Positions 26,781 through 36,112 are shown, counted from the stretch's first letter. The stretch is DNA of 64,000 bases from Devosia faecipullorum (GCF_015158295.1 NZ_JACDXV010000004.1:62001-126000), one strand, 5' to 3'. The notes: generated from the letters alone by a model not told the origin. Program-made: numbers and translations.

Positions 26781-27329
26781 CTACCCCAATCGGGGAAGGA
26801 AAAATCCTGTCCGCGCCTTGTAGTCCGCGTAATTCGAAGACAGGGAGGAAGCCTCGAAATTGCGTTCCTCGAGGCGCGCTGCCTTGATGTAGAGCCAGAT
26901 CAGGAGGAGGGCGCAGGCGGCGGCGATGATTGACCAGGTGGCGATTGCCCAGCCGGACCAGAAGATCGAATAAGACAAATAGAAGGGATGGCGGACCAAT
27001 CGATAAGGCCCCTCTTCGACCAGCGAATGGGGATGAGCCGGATCGAACACGAACCGCAGGCGCGCCTTCCGGGACGCCATTATGGCGGCATAGAAAATGC
27101 AGACGCTGCAAAGCTGGATGGCAAGGCCGACAATCTGAGCCAGGAGGGGCTGGTCAACCAGCCAGGTCAGGACCAGCATGATGACAGTCGAGCCGGTCAC
27201 CGACGCTGCAACGACCCGGGCGCCGGGCGGCATGGTCTCGGACGAGAAATGATGGCGAACCGACCACATATAGGCCCCGACGATCAAGGCGGCGGTCAGG
27301 GTAACGAGCCCGTCCAATATCCATTCCAT
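26781..27329 (-). CDS. Isoprenylcysteine carboxyl methyltransferase (ICMT)-like membrane protein
   Basis: A 182-aa protein with about four or five TM helices. The SAM-binding core of the ICMT/PEMT superfamily is visible: LVEEGPYRLVRHPFYLSYSI, then LEERNFEASSLSSNYADYKARTG with the conserved E-E and Y-x-x-Y-x-x-R-T spacing near the C-terminus. Bacterial members methylate unknown small molecules or lipids; none is known to act on prenylated proteins. It lies divergent from an alpha/beta hydrolase and close to a P450, but I cannot connect them to a pathway. Confidence 0.82.
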   Translation of the reverse strand: MEWILDGLVTLTAALIVGAYMWSVRHHFSSETMPPGARVVAASVTGSTVIMLVLTWLVDQPLLAQIVGLAIQLCSVCIFYAAIMASRKARLRFVFDPAHPHSLVEEGPYRLVRHPFYLSYSIFWSGWAIATWSIIAAACALLLIWLYIKAARLEERNFEASSLSSNYADYKARTGFFLPRLG

Positions 27330-27450
27330 GGCTCACCCCCGCAGCACGCACGCACATCGCCCCAAAATCCACCTTATCTTAACCGAGTGCGGAAACCACT
27401 CCTATAGAGATATGTCGCATAATCGGCTCCCAATATTGGAGTAGATTGCC

Positions 27451-28371
27451 ATGACTGCCCCCTGCCCCATCATGCGCCTTGCCGGCGGCGGCATTGGGTA
27501 TCGCGACAGCGGCGGGCCTGGCCTGCCCATCATTTTCGTACACGGCGTCTGCGGCAGCAAGGAAGTGTTCGAGCACCAGTTCGCCCAAACGTTCACCAAT
27601 TCGTTCCGCCTTATCGCGTTCGACCTGCCGGGGCACGGCGCGTCCGACGACGCCGCCGATCCGCAACGGAGCTATTCGATCCGCGCGTTGAGCGACACCA
27701 CGCTCGATGTGATGAATTATCTGCGCCTGCCTCGCGCACTGATCGTCGGCTGGTCGCTGGGTGGCCACATCGCCATGGAATTGATGGACAGGTTCCCCGA
27801 CAGGCTGGCCGGCGTGGTCACGGTTGGAGCGCCGCCATTGGCCCCAGGGCCTCTGGGCACGATGCGGGCCTTCCATCTCCATTCCAGCATGCTGCTGGCC
27901 CGCAAGCCGCAATTCACTACCCGCGATGCCATGGCCTGGGAGGCGATGTGCTATGGTCCGGAACCCGATGGCATGCACTTCGCCGCCATTGTGCGCGCCG
28001 ATGGGCGGATGCGGCCGCAGACCAGCCAAAGCCTCCTGCGTGGCGGCATTTCCGATCAACGGCGAGTGGTGGCGCAATCGCCGGTACCGCTGGCCCTGAT
28101 CAATGGCGCTGCCGACCCCATCGTGCGTGTAAAATATTTGAAGACGCTGGCCTATGCCAATCTGTGGGAAGGCCGCTCGCACGCCATTGCCGACGCCGGC
28201 CATGCGCCATTCCTGTCGCATCCCAACCAGTTCAACGCCTTGCTGCACCGCTTTGCCAGCGATATGGCGCGCCGCTTCCCCGGGCCATACCATGTGGACA
28301 AAACAATTCTCAGCGCCCCCGACGCCTCTCATGCAGCCGAACCCAGATTCCGCCGACAGGCCGCAAGGTAA
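27451..28371 (+). CDS. Alpha/beta-fold hydrolase
   Basis: A 306-aa hydrolase without signal peptide. The catalytic triad is readable: nucleophile Ser102 in GWSLGG, Asp in NGAADPIV, and His in ADAGHAPF; the oxyanion region is FVHGVCGSKE. Typical substrates are esters, lactones or epoxides; sequence alone does not tell which. Its 3' end overlaps the converging P450 gene by 62 bp (28310-28371), so the last 20 or so residues (Ala/Arg-rich, apparently unstructured) share DNA with the P450 C-terminus. No good Shine-Dalgarno is seen before ATG 27451. Confidence 0.88.
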   Translation: MTAPCPIMRLAGGGIGYRDSGGPGLPIIFVHGVCGSKEVFEHQFAQTFTNSFRLIAFDLPGHGASDDAADPQRSYSIRALSDTTLDVMNYLRLPRALIVGWSLGGHIAMELMDRFPDRLAGVVTVGAPPLAPGPLGTMRAFHLHSSMLLARKPQFTTRDAMAWEAMCYGPEPDGMHFAAIVRADGRMRPQTSQSLLRGGISDQRRVVAQSPVPLALINGAADPIVRVKYLKTLAYANLWEGRSHAIADAGHAPFLSHPNQFNALLHRFASDMARRFPGPYHVDKTILSAPDASHAAEPRFRRQAAR

Positions 28372-29686
28372 CTGACGGCAGGAACCTGACCGGTCTTTCG
28401 GTGAGCCGTTCGACGTCGAAACGCCGGGCAATCGTCGCTAGCAGCAGCATGGCTTCCATCATCGCGAAGCGATTGCCGATGCAGATTCTTGGCCCGCCGC
28501 CGAATGGAAAATAGGCGAAGCGCGGCAATTTGCGCCGGAAGTCGCCTGCCCATCGCTCCGGCCTGAATTCCAGCGGATCGTCGAAATAACGCGGATCGCG
28601 CTGCGTCACCCAGGGGCTCAGGATGATTGTCGTGCCCTTCTTGATCTCGTAGTCGCCGATAATGACGTCACGGCGCGCCTCCCGGCCAATGGCCCAGCCG
28701 GGCGGGATCAGGCGCAACATTTCAATGACCGCCTGCTCGGTGAGCTTGAGATGGGGCAGATCGTCCGGCGTCACCGGGCGACCGGGCGCCACCGCCTCGA
28801 CTTCGGCGGCGATGGCGTCCTGAATATCGCGGTGCTGCCCCAGCAGATGAAATCCATAGGCCATGCTCAACGCCGAGGTTTCGTAACCAGCCAGCAGCAT
28901 GTTGCAGATCTGGTCGCGCAAGGCCTTGTCGGTCATGGGCCGGCCGTCTCCGTCGCGCGCCGACATCAGCAGCGACAGAAAACCGGGAGATGCGTTCTTG
29001 CCGGTGCGGTTCTCGGCGATGACGCGATAGACCATCCGCTCGAGATGGGCGATGCCCTTCAGGTAACGCCGATGGCCCGGCAACGGCACCCAATCCGGCA
29101 CTACCAATGGCCGGGAAAAGCGTGCGGCCACCTCATCGATGACCCAATAGGCCGCCTGTTCCATGGCTTCGAGATCGTCGGTGACATCGGCGTCGAGCAA
29201 GGTCTTTGCGGCGATCTGCAAGCCAAGCGACATCATCTCGCGATGCATGTCGATGTCCTGACCATCCTGCCAACGCGCCAGTTTGCGTTCGGTCAGTTCC
29301 ACCATGTGCGGGCCATAGCTGGCCAGCGGCGCGGTGGCGAAGGCCGGGGCGGCAAGGCGGCGCTGGCGCTGCCATTCCTCGTCCTCGGCCACGAACAGAC
29401 CATTGCCCATCAGCGCTTCGAGTTGCCGCCAGAACACCCTGTTCTTGGTGAAATTCTCGCTCTGCCGCACCAGAACCTGTTCGATAAGGTCGGGATGGTT
29501 GACGATCACAGCGGGAAAGCCGCCGACCTGGATGGCGGTCATGTCGCCATATTGGCGGGCGCTGCGCTCGAAAAATCCCAACGTATCCCGGCTCATCTCG
29601 AGCAGGTGCCCAAGCACGGGCAAGCCTTTTGGCCCCTCGGCGCGGCGCAAAGGGCGAGTATCAGCGTTCGGGTCGGGGCTCGTCAC
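28310..29686 (-). CDS. Cytochrome P450
   Basis: A 458-aa soluble P450. The haem-ligand Cys402 lies in FGGGPRICIG; the K-helix ExxR is EMLR; the I-helix oxygen-activation motif is LAGYETSALS; the PERF-like segment is FRPERW. Overall it resembles CYP102-like or CYP110-like bacterial enzymes acting on fatty acids or terpenoids, without a fused reductase. Electron-transfer partners are not adjacent. GTG at 29686 is the first usable start (VTSPDPNADT); the true start may be slightly downstream as no strong ribosome site is seen. Its 3' end overlaps the alpha/beta hydrolase gene. Confidence 0.92.
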   Translation of the reverse strand: MTSPDPNADTRPLRRAEGPKGLPVLGHLLEMSRDTLGFFERSARQYGDMTAIQVGGFPAVIVNHPDLIEQVLVRQSENFTKNRVFWRQLEALMGNGLFVAEDEEWQRQRRLAAPAFATAPLASYGPHMVELTERKLARWQDGQDIDMHREMMSLGLQIAAKTLLDADVTDDLEAMEQAAYWVIDEVAARFSRPLVVPDWVPLPGHRRYLKGIAHLERMVYRVIAENRTGKNASPGFLSLLMSARDGDGRPMTDKALRDQICNMLLAGYETSALSMAYGFHLLGQHRDIQDAIAAEVEAVAPGRPVTPDDLPHLKLTEQAVIEMLRLIPPGWAIGREARRDVIIGDYEIKKGTTIILSPWVTQRDPRYFDDPLEFRPERWAGDFRRKLPRFAYFPFGGGPRICIGNRFAMMEAMLLLATIARRFDVERLTERPVRFLPSVTLRPVGGIWVRLHERRRGR

Positions 29687-29769
29687 ATTGCACCGCTCAA
29701 CTGTCCCATAGGCGGGAATCCGCGCGCAATTTGATCACAGCGTCTGGCCCGAAACCAGTGCCAACTCCC

Positions 29770-31665
29770 CTATTCCGCAGCTGGAATGCCGCGTTTGACG
29801 AAGCCATCCGGGTCGTCCTGGGTGCGAGCCAGCAATTCAGCGGCCTCGCTGGCTTCGCGCTGCCGGTTCCACATCTGGGCATAGAGCCCGTCCCGTTGCA
29901 GCAATTCCATGTGATTGCCGCGTTCCGCAACCATGCCGTCGCGCAAAACGATGATTTCATCGGCATTGACCACGGTGGAGAGGCGATGGGCGATCACCAA
30001 TGTGGTGCGATTGCGCGAGACATCGTCCAGCGCCGCCTGGATATCCCGTTCAGTCTTTGTATCGAGCGCGGAGGTGGCTTCATCCAGAATAAGGATGGAG
30101 GGCGATTTGAGAATGGTGCGGGCGATGGCGACGCGCTGCTTTTCGCCGCCGGACAGCTTGAGACCACGTTCGCCCACCGGCGTGTCGAAGCCCTTGGGCA
30201 GCGCTTCGATGAAGCCGCCGACCTGGGCCATGCGCGCCGCTTCCCGGATTTCTTCGGCTGACGCACCGGGGCGGCCGTATTCGATATTGTAGCCGATTGT
30301 ATCGTTGAACAGCACCGTGTCCTGCGGAACCATGCCGATGGCCGAGCGCAGGCTTTCCTGCGTCACGTCGCGCATGTCCTGCCCATCAATGCTGATGCGT
30401 CCGCCGGTCACGTCGTAGAAGCGGAACAGGAGGCGCGAAATCGTGGATTTCCCCGCGCCGGTCGGCCCGACAATGGCCAGGGTCTTTCCGGCGGGCACCT
30501 CAAAGCTCACGCCCTTGAGGATTGGACGATCCGGATCATAATGGAAGGTGACATCCTCAAAACGGATGACCGGGCCGGTGACCGCCAGCGGCTTGGCGCC
30601 CGGCTTGTCCTGTATCTCGGGGGCCTGGTCGAGCAGCTTGAACATTTCCTCGATGTCGGTGAGGCCCTGGCGCAGCTCGCGGTAGACGAAGCCGATCATG
30701 TTGAGAGGCCGGTAAATCTGCAGCAGGAACGTGTTGAGCAGAACGAAATCGCCGAGGGTCAACCTGCCATCCATGACGCCTAGAACCGCCATGATGGAGA
30801 TGACAAGAAAGCCGCCATAGAAGATGACCGCCTGGCCAAAATTGAGAAAGCCAAGCGAACTCCAGATGCGGATGGCGGAGCGTTCATAGCCGGCCATGGC
30901 ATTGTCGAAACGCGCCGCCTCGATCTTTTCATTGGCGAAATACTTCACCGTCTCGAAATTGAGCAGGCTGTCTATGGCCTTGCCATTGGCGTCGGTGTCG
31001 CTGTCATTCATCTGCCGGCGAATGGCGATGCGCCAGTTGGATGCCTTGATGGTGAAATAGAGATAGGCCCAGATCATCACTATCAGGACGCCCAGATAGC
31101 TCAGTCCGAACATCCACACGAAAATGAACGCCACGACGACAAATTCGACGATGGTAGGGGCAATATTGAGCATGGCGAAACGCACGATGGTTTCAATGCC
31201 CTTGGTGCCGCGCTCGATGACGCGAGACAGCCCGCCCGTGCGCCTTTGCAGATGAAAGCGCAGCGACAGGCGGTGCATGTGATGAAAGGTCTGCAGCGCC
31301 AGCTTGCGCACCGCATGCTGGCCGACACTGGCAAACAGCACATCGCGCAATTGCTGGAAGCCGGCATCGATGACGTTGCTGAGCGCATAGGCAATCACCA
31401 GCACCACCGGCACGGCGACCCCAAGGATCAGCGCGCTGTCGGTCGTGGTGCCATCAAGGCTGTCGATAATGCCCTTATAGGCGAAGGGGACGACGGTGGT
31501 GGCGACCTTGCTGGCCAGCAGCGCCGCCAGCGCCAGCACGACGCGCAGGCGCAGGTCGGGCCGGTCCTCGGGCCACATATAGGTCCACAAGTTACGGATC
31601 GTGGAAAACACAGATCCTTCGTCCGCGCTGACGGACGGTTTCTTGTCGGTGCTGTCGGATGCCAT
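29770..31665 (-). CDS. ATM1/HMT1-type ABC exporter (fused permease-ATPase)
   Basis: A 631-aa half-transporter of the ABCB7/ATM1 class. Residues about 40-340 hold six TM helices (FAYKGIIDSL, VLVIAYALSNVIDAGFQQLRD). The ATPase domain has Walker A GPTGAGKS, the signature LSGGEKQR, Walker B ILILDEATSALD and the H-loop IAHRLS. The bacterial NaAtm1-type protein exports glutathione-bound heavy metals; others link to Fe-S biogenesis. The ATG overlaps the stop of an ArsR-type regulator (TGATG), strongly suggesting metal-responsive co-regulation. The homodimer would sit in the inner membrane. Confidence 0.92.
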   Translation of the reverse strand: MASDSTDKKPSVSADEGSVFSTIRNLWTYMWPEDRPDLRLRVVLALAALLASKVATTVVPFAYKGIIDSLDGTTTDSALILGVAVPVVLVIAYALSNVIDAGFQQLRDVLFASVGQHAVRKLALQTFHHMHRLSLRFHLQRRTGGLSRVIERGTKGIETIVRFAMLNIAPTIVEFVVVAFIFVWMFGLSYLGVLIVMIWAYLYFTIKASNWRIAIRRQMNDSDTDANGKAIDSLLNFETVKYFANEKIEAARFDNAMAGYERSAIRIWSSLGFLNFGQAVIFYGGFLVISIMAVLGVMDGRLTLGDFVLLNTFLLQIYRPLNMIGFVYRELRQGLTDIEEMFKLLDQAPEIQDKPGAKPLAVTGPVIRFEDVTFHYDPDRPILKGVSFEVPAGKTLAIVGPTGAGKSTISRLLFRFYDVTGGRISIDGQDMRDVTQESLRSAIGMVPQDTVLFNDTIGYNIEYGRPGASAEEIREAARMAQVGGFIEALPKGFDTPVGERGLKLSGGEKQRVAIARTILKSPSILILDEATSALDTKTERDIQAALDDVSRNRTTLVIAHRLSTVVNADEIIVLRDGMVAERGNHMELLQRDGLYAQMWNRQREASEAAELLARTQDDPDGFVKRGIPAAE

Positions 31666-31982
31666 CAGGCCGGTTCCGCTTCCTTGTTGGGCGTTGGGGT
31701 CAGCCCCTCAAGCAATCCACCGAAGGCGGCGCTCAGTTCGGCGAACCTGTCCTGGCGGATGCAATAGCGATTGCGGGTGCCATGGGCCCGGCGGTCGATC
31801 AGACCGGCATCGAGCAGCACCTTGATATGCTGGGAAACGGTGGATTGGGCCAGGGTCAGGCTCTCGGTCACGTCGGCGCAGCAGCATTGGCCCTGCTGCT
31901 GGGTTGCTAGGATGCGCAGGATTTCCAGGCGCACCGGATGGCCGAGGGCTCGCATGGAATTGGCAATGTCATCGTCACGCAT
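31665..31982 (-). CDS. ArsR/SmtB-family metal-responsive repressor
   Basis: A 105-aa winged-helix protein: MRALGHPVRLEILRIL, then LTLAQSTVSQHIKVLLDAGL (recognition helix) and RRAHGTRNRYCI (wing). Three adjacent cysteines (QCCCADV) sit where ArsR proteins carry the CVC metal-binding pair at the start of the DNA-binding helices, so a thiol-ligated metal or metalloid (As, Sb, Cd, Pb) or a redox signal is probable. It precedes and overlaps the ATM1-like exporter by one base. I infer autoregulation and derepression of the exporter. Confidence 0.88.
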   Translation of the reverse strand: MRDDDIANSMRALGHPVRLEILRILATQQQGQCCCADVTESLTLAQSTVSQHIKVLLDAGLIDRRAHGTRNRYCIRQDRFAELSAAFGGLLEGLTPTPNKEAEPA

Positions 31983-32098
31983 GGCGTTGCTCGGGCTTGT
32001 TCGGGGTGGCCGGCGACAGGGAAAAGCCAGCCGGCAATGCTTGATCGGTCATTTGCGATGGAAGATGGGGTGTTCGGCCGGGAAAAGCAATAGAGGGC

Positions 32099-32124
32099 AG
32101 CGAAACGGCGCCCGAAGGCGCCGT
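32099..32124 (-). terminator. Intrinsic terminator of the cysS-GFA-cimA-LysM unit
   Basis: A perfect 8-bp GC stem (32105-32112 and 32117-32124) closed, on the minus strand, by a UUCG tetraloop lies 10 bp beyond the LysM gene stop and is followed by a short T-rich run. Confidence 0.75.
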
Positions 32125-32134
32125 CTGCTCTGCG

Positions 32135-34009
32135 TCATTGTCCGGCGGGAAGGTCGAAGACCTGCCCCGGATAAATGCGATCCGGGTCGCGGATATGAGC
32201 GTTATTGGCCTGGTAGATCGTCGTATATTTGAGGCCCTCGCCATAGACCCGTCGGGCGATGGTCCAGAGATTGTCGCCACGCCGGATGATTGCCTTGCCG
32301 GAAGCGAAACGCTGCGCTTCCGGATCGCCCAGGGAAACCGCGACCATCTTGGGCACGACAGGCTCGGCAACTGTCGCAGGTTTCGGCTGGGGCTCCGGAG
32401 CCGGCTCCACAGCCTGAACGGGAGCGGGTTCGGATGCAGGCTGCGACGCCGGTTGAGCCGCCGGTTCAGGCTGGACCACGGCTTCGGCAGGCGGGGCGGC
32501 CTCGACATTTGCAGCCGCAGCGACCGGCGTCTCCGCAGGAATAGCGGCCGGTTCCGCGTCTTCCACGGTCGATTCACTTGGGCTCGCTTCGGGAGCCTCG
32601 GGCACGTCAGCATCGGCAACGGCGATCGGCTGGTCGCCAGCGGCCGGAAGATCGACCACGAAATCCACCTCCGAGCGGGCCAGGACCGCACCGGTTGCCG
32701 GCTGGATGAGATCGGCGCGCACGCGCTGGCTGGGCTTGCTCAATACCGGCCCGGCCTCGACCAGCCAGCGGCCCTCGGCAATTGTCGCATCGGCCACAAA
32801 GCCATCATCGACATAGAGCCGAATGATGCCGCCCGTGGGTCCAGCGCCGGCGAAGAAGGTGCGCGCACCTTCCAGTTCGATGGCGTCGATGCTGGGTTGC
32901 ACATCGGCCAGCGGCGCGACGGCAATGGCGGGCGTTTCCGCGACCGCAGCGTCGGGCACAGCGGCGACGACAGCTTCAGGCTCGGAGGCAAGTGGGGCGT
33001 CGGCCACGACTGCCGGCTGCACCACCGGCGCAGCTTCAGGTTGCACTTGCGGCGCGGCAGGTTCGGAGGCCACCGGCTCGGTCAGTGCTGCAACGTCTGT
33101 TTCTGGTGCTTCGGCAATGGCAGGCTCGCCTTCTGCCGTCGCGGCGACGGCAAGAGCAGGCTCTTCAGCAATCGCGGCGGCGGGTTCCGCAACAACAGCG
33201 TCCATTTCTTCGGCGGGCTCGGCGGGTATTGCCGCTGCCACGTCCTGCGTCTTCGCCGCCGGTTGCTCGGCTGGAGCGGCCTGAGCCACTTCAACGGTCT
33301 CGGGCGCGCTCGCAGGTTCGGTGGCAGTTGCGACCTCTGGGGCATTGAGACCCTGCAACACTTCGCTGGCCTGTCCGGGCGCGCTGGCCACGACGAGCGG
33401 CTGGGTGGTGCGGTCTTCGTTCAACACGACGATGAAGGATTGATCGGCCGTGCCGCTCTTGCCTTCCTCGCCAAGGGTAATTTCGAGATCGCCGGCGGCC
33501 AGCGGGGCATCGGGGACGAATACCCAATCGCCGCTGGATTCGACGTCCACCTTGCCGAGCAATTGCCCATTGGCAAAGACTTCCACCTTGCTGCCCGGCG
33601 TGCCGCTACCGGCAATGACCATCGAGCCATCGGGCTCGGCGCGGAGCAGTCCGAAAGTGGCGGCAATGACGTCATCGGCGGCATCGGCGGACGCAATTTC
33701 CACGGCATCGGCAGGCGGGGTGACATCCAGTTCGGGTTCGGAGGAGACGGCCTCCTCGGCGATTGCCGAACTGGTTTCTTCCGTCGCGGTTTCGGCCTCG
33801 GCAGTGGCGGGCTCCGGCAGCGGCGGCACCAGGCCGACCTCGGCCATCTTGCCGCGCAGGCACAGGCCCAATCCGTCTTCGCTGTTGAAGCAGGAAACGA
33901 TTGCCGGGCCGGTCAGAACACCGAAAATGACGACAAGAGTGGCTGCCGCTGCTCCAATGGTCAGAGCGAGAGGACGTTTCGGAGCGGTTTCGGCCAGTTT
34001 GCCCTCCAC
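32135..34009 (-). CDS. Membrane-anchored Ala/Pro/Glu-rich protein with C-terminal LysM domain
   Basis: A 624-aa protein with a cytoplasmic stub, one TM helix (ALTIGAAAATLVVIFGVLTG), Ig-like segments (SGTPGSKVEVFANGQLLG near 135; GPTGGIIRLYVDDGFVADAT near 410), long Ala/Pro/Glu/Val-rich disordered stretches, and a C-terminal LysM (RRGDNLWTIARRVYGEGLKY ... DRIYPGQVFDLP). It probably tethers the inner membrane to peptidoglycan across the periplasm. Start is GTG 34009 preceded by AAGGA inside the cimA end; only 7 bp separate it from cimA, so it is co-transcribed. The large open frame on its opposite strand is a composition artefact. Confidence 0.85.
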   Translation of the reverse strand: MEGKLAETAPKRPLALTIGAAAATLVVIFGVLTGPAIVSCFNSEDGLGLCLRGKMAEVGLVPPLPEPATAEAETATEETSSAIAEEAVSSEPELDVTPPADAVEIASADAADDVIAATFGLLRAEPDGSMVIAGSGTPGSKVEVFANGQLLGKVDVESSGDWVFVPDAPLAAGDLEITLGEEGKSGTADQSFIVVLNEDRTTQPLVVASAPGQASEVLQGLNAPEVATATEPASAPETVEVAQAAPAEQPAAKTQDVAAAIPAEPAEEMDAVVAEPAAAIAEEPALAVAATAEGEPAIAEAPETDVAALTEPVASEPAAPQVQPEAAPVVQPAVVADAPLASEPEAVVAAVPDAAVAETPAIAVAPLADVQPSIDAIELEGARTFFAGAGPTGGIIRLYVDDGFVADATIAEGRWLVEAGPVLSKPSQRVRADLIQPATGAVLARSEVDFVVDLPAAGDQPIAVADADVPEAPEASPSESTVEDAEPAAIPAETPVAAAANVEAAPPAEAVVQPEPAAQPASQPASEPAPVQAVEPAPEPQPKPATVAEPVVPKMVAVSLGDPEAQRFASGKAIIRRGDNLWTIARRVYGEGLKYTTIYQANNAHIRDPDRIYPGQVFDLPAGQ

Positions 34010-34016
34010 GGGATCT

Positions 34017-35624
34017 TTATCCTTGGGCGGTTGCTGCCGCCTCGGTTTTCAACAACTTGTAGGTGATCGATTCATACAGAGCTTCAAAGGACGCATCAAT
34101 GATATTGGGCGAGACGCCGATGGTTACCCAGCGTTCTCCCGTTCCATCGCGGCTTTCGACCAATACACGGGTGACCGCGCCCGTGCCGCCGTCCAGGATA
34201 CGCACCTTGAAATCGACCAGCTCGAGATCTTCGATTCGGTTCGAATAGACGCCGAGATCCTTGCGCAGGGCCAGGTCCAGCGCATTGACCGGGCCATTAC
34301 CCTCAGCCACCGACATCAAGCGCTCCCCTTCCACCATGATCTTGACCACGGCCTCTGTGATCGTCACCTCTTCGCCAAGGGCATTGTGGCGGCGTTCCAC
34401 CATGGCGCGATAGTGCTCGACCTGGAAGAAATCCGGCAATGTGCCCAATACGCGCCGGGCGAGGATGGCGAAGGAGGCGTCGGCGCCGTCATAGGAATAG
34501 CCGCGAGCCTCGCGCTCCTTGACATGGGCCAGCAGCTTTTCAAGGCGCGGATCGTCCTTTTCGATGCTGATGGAATGGCGGGCGAGCGCTGTCAGCAGAT
34601 TGGATTTTCCGGCCTGCTGGCTGACCATGATGGCACGCTCATTGCCCACGCTTTCGGGTGGCACATGCTCATAGGTCGAAAAGTCCTTGAGCAGGGCCGA
34701 GGCGTGAATGCCGGCCTTGGTGGCGAAAGCGGCAGCGCCGACATAGGGCGCCTGCCGCGCCGGGGCCCGGTTGAGCCGGTCGTCGAATGCCCGGGAGATC
34801 TGGGTGAGGCGTTCAAGGCTCTGGGGCGTGATGGCGGTTTCGAAGCGCGCGGCATAATAGGGCTTGAGCACCAGGGTGGGGATCAGCGTCACCAGATTGG
34901 TATTGCCGCATCGCTCGCCCAGGCCATTGAGTGTGCCCTGCACCTGGCGCACGCCCGCTTCGACGGCGGCCAGGGCATTGGCGACGGCCTGGCCGGTGTC
35001 GTCATGGGGGTGAATGCCCAGGCGGTCGCCCGGCGCGATCTTCAGCACGTCGCCGACGATCTCGCGCACTTCGGAGGGCATGGTGCCGCCATTGGTGTCG
35101 CAGAGTACGACCCAGCGCGCCCCGGCCTCGAGCGCGGTCCTGACGCAATCGAGCGCATAGCTGCGATTGGCCTTGAAGCCGTCGAAAAAATGCTCGAGGT
35201 CGATCAGCACTTCCTTGCCGGCGGTGGTCGCCGTGCGCACGGTGTCGGCCAGCCCTTCGAGATGTTCGGCAATGGTGGAGCCCAGCGCCAGTTCCACCTG
35301 ATAATCGGACGCCTTGGCGACGAAACAGGTGGCGTCGGCCGCCGAATTGATCAGCCCCATGACGCCGGGGTCATTGGCGGCGGAGCGCCCCGCCCGCTTG
35401 GTCATTCCAAAGGCGGTGAAAATGGCGTTTCGCGTGCGCTTCTGCTCGAAAAAGCCGGTATCCACCGGATTGGCGCCGGGATAGCCCCCCTCGATATAAT
35501 CCACGCCCAATTCTTCGAGCATGGCGGTAATGGCTATCTTGTCCTCCAGCGAAAACTCAATGCCGGCGGTCTGGGCGCCGTCGCGCAGGGTGGTGTCGAA
35601 GATATAAAGGCGTTCGCGGGACAT
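34017..35624 (-). CDS. cimA: Citramalate synthase CimA
   Basis: A 535-aa enzyme of the HMGL/isopropylmalate-synthase family that condenses pyruvate and acetyl-CoA to (R)-citramalate, the threonine-independent entry to isoleucine. Catalytic motifs are DTTLRDGAQTAGIEFS near the start, HPHDDTGQAVANALAAVEAG and NGLGERCGN; the C-terminal LeuA-type allosteric domain (about 400-535) is present. The FTAFGMTKRAG and EHFFDGFKAN segments fit the CimA subgroup rather than LeuA. ATG 35624 gives the family length. It is 26 bp after the GFA gene in an operon led by cysS, with a Thr/Ile/Cys leader peptide upstream. Confidence 0.92.
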   Translation of the reverse strand: MSRERLYIFDTTLRDGAQTAGIEFSLEDKIAITAMLEELGVDYIEGGYPGANPVDTGFFEQKRTRNAIFTAFGMTKRAGRSAANDPGVMGLINSAADATCFVAKASDYQVELALGSTIAEHLEGLADTVRTATTAGKEVLIDLEHFFDGFKANRSYALDCVRTALEAGARWVVLCDTNGGTMPSEVREIVGDVLKIAPGDRLGIHPHDDTGQAVANALAAVEAGVRQVQGTLNGLGERCGNTNLVTLIPTLVLKPYYAARFETAITPQSLERLTQISRAFDDRLNRAPARQAPYVGAAAFATKAGIHASALLKDFSTYEHVPPESVGNERAIMVSQQAGKSNLLTALARHSISIEKDDPRLEKLLAHVKEREARGYSYDGADASFAILARRVLGTLPDFFQVEHYRAMVERRHNALGEEVTITEAVVKIMVEGERLMSVAEGNGPVNALDLALRKDLGVYSNRIEDLELVDFKVRILDGGTGAVTRVLVESRDGTGERWVTIGVSPNIIDASFEALYESITYKLLKTEAAATAQG

Positions 35625-35650
35625 GGGGGGCCTGAAAGGTATTTTGACGC

Positions 35651-36112
35651 TTATCGGGGCGGCCAGACGGCCGTGTCGTGATCGGGGTGCTGATTGGAAT
35701 GGATGCCAGCCATGAAGTCGCGCCATTCGTCGCTGACCTCGGCCCGCTCGGGAAGCGTGCTCAATCCGGCGAAGAATGGTTGTCGATCGGCGAGGTTCAC
35801 CTGAATTTCGGGCGCAGCGACTGTCGGATCATCGAAGGTGCCGATGGCCAGTTCCAGCCCGAACCGGGTTTCATAGGCGAGCGGAGTGCCACATTCGCCG
35901 CAAAAGGCGCGGCGCGCCGCATTGGACGACTGGAACCATTTCGGCTCGCCACGGGTCCAGACGGCGTTATGAGCGGTAACGAGAGGGCCGAAAAACCCGC
36001 CGAATGCCTTCTGGCACATGCGGCAATGGCAGATCGATGGCCGGCCAAGCCGCGTCACGCGAAACCGCACTACGCCGCATTGGCAACCGCCGGCATGAGC
36101 TTGCTGCGTCAT
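35651..36112 (-). CDS. GFA (glutathione-dependent formaldehyde-activating)/CENP-V family zinc protein
   Basis: A 153-aa protein with the complete zinc ligand set of the GFA fold: [23 protein letters not shown] and FCGECGTPL. Family members include S-hydroxymethylglutathione synthase, but most bacterial copies have no proven activity. ATG 36112 overlaps the cysS stop (ATGA), so it is translated with cysS. A link to thiol chemistry (cysteine, glutathione) is suggested by the company of cysS, but only weakly. Confidence 0.88.
   Translation of the reverse strand: MTQQAHAGGCQCGVVRFRVTRLGRPSICHCRMCQKAFGGFFGPLVTAHNAVWTRGEPKWFQSSNAARRAFCGECGTPLAYETRFGLELAIGTFDDPTVAAPEIQVNLADRQPFFAGLSTLPERAEVSDEWRDFMAGIHSNQHPDHDTAVWPPR

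Noticed and set aside
32138..34066. 642-residue open frame on the plus strand opposite the LysM gene
   Set aside because: Gly/Arg/His-rich translation with no domain; it mirrors the Ala/Pro/Glu codon bias of the LysM gene, which has a TM helix, Ig-like segments and a LysM motif in frame.
33450..35681. 743-residue open frame on the plus strand across LysM and cimA
   Set aside because: Antisense to cimA, whose catalytic motifs are unmistakable; the frame starts in one gene and ends beyond another.
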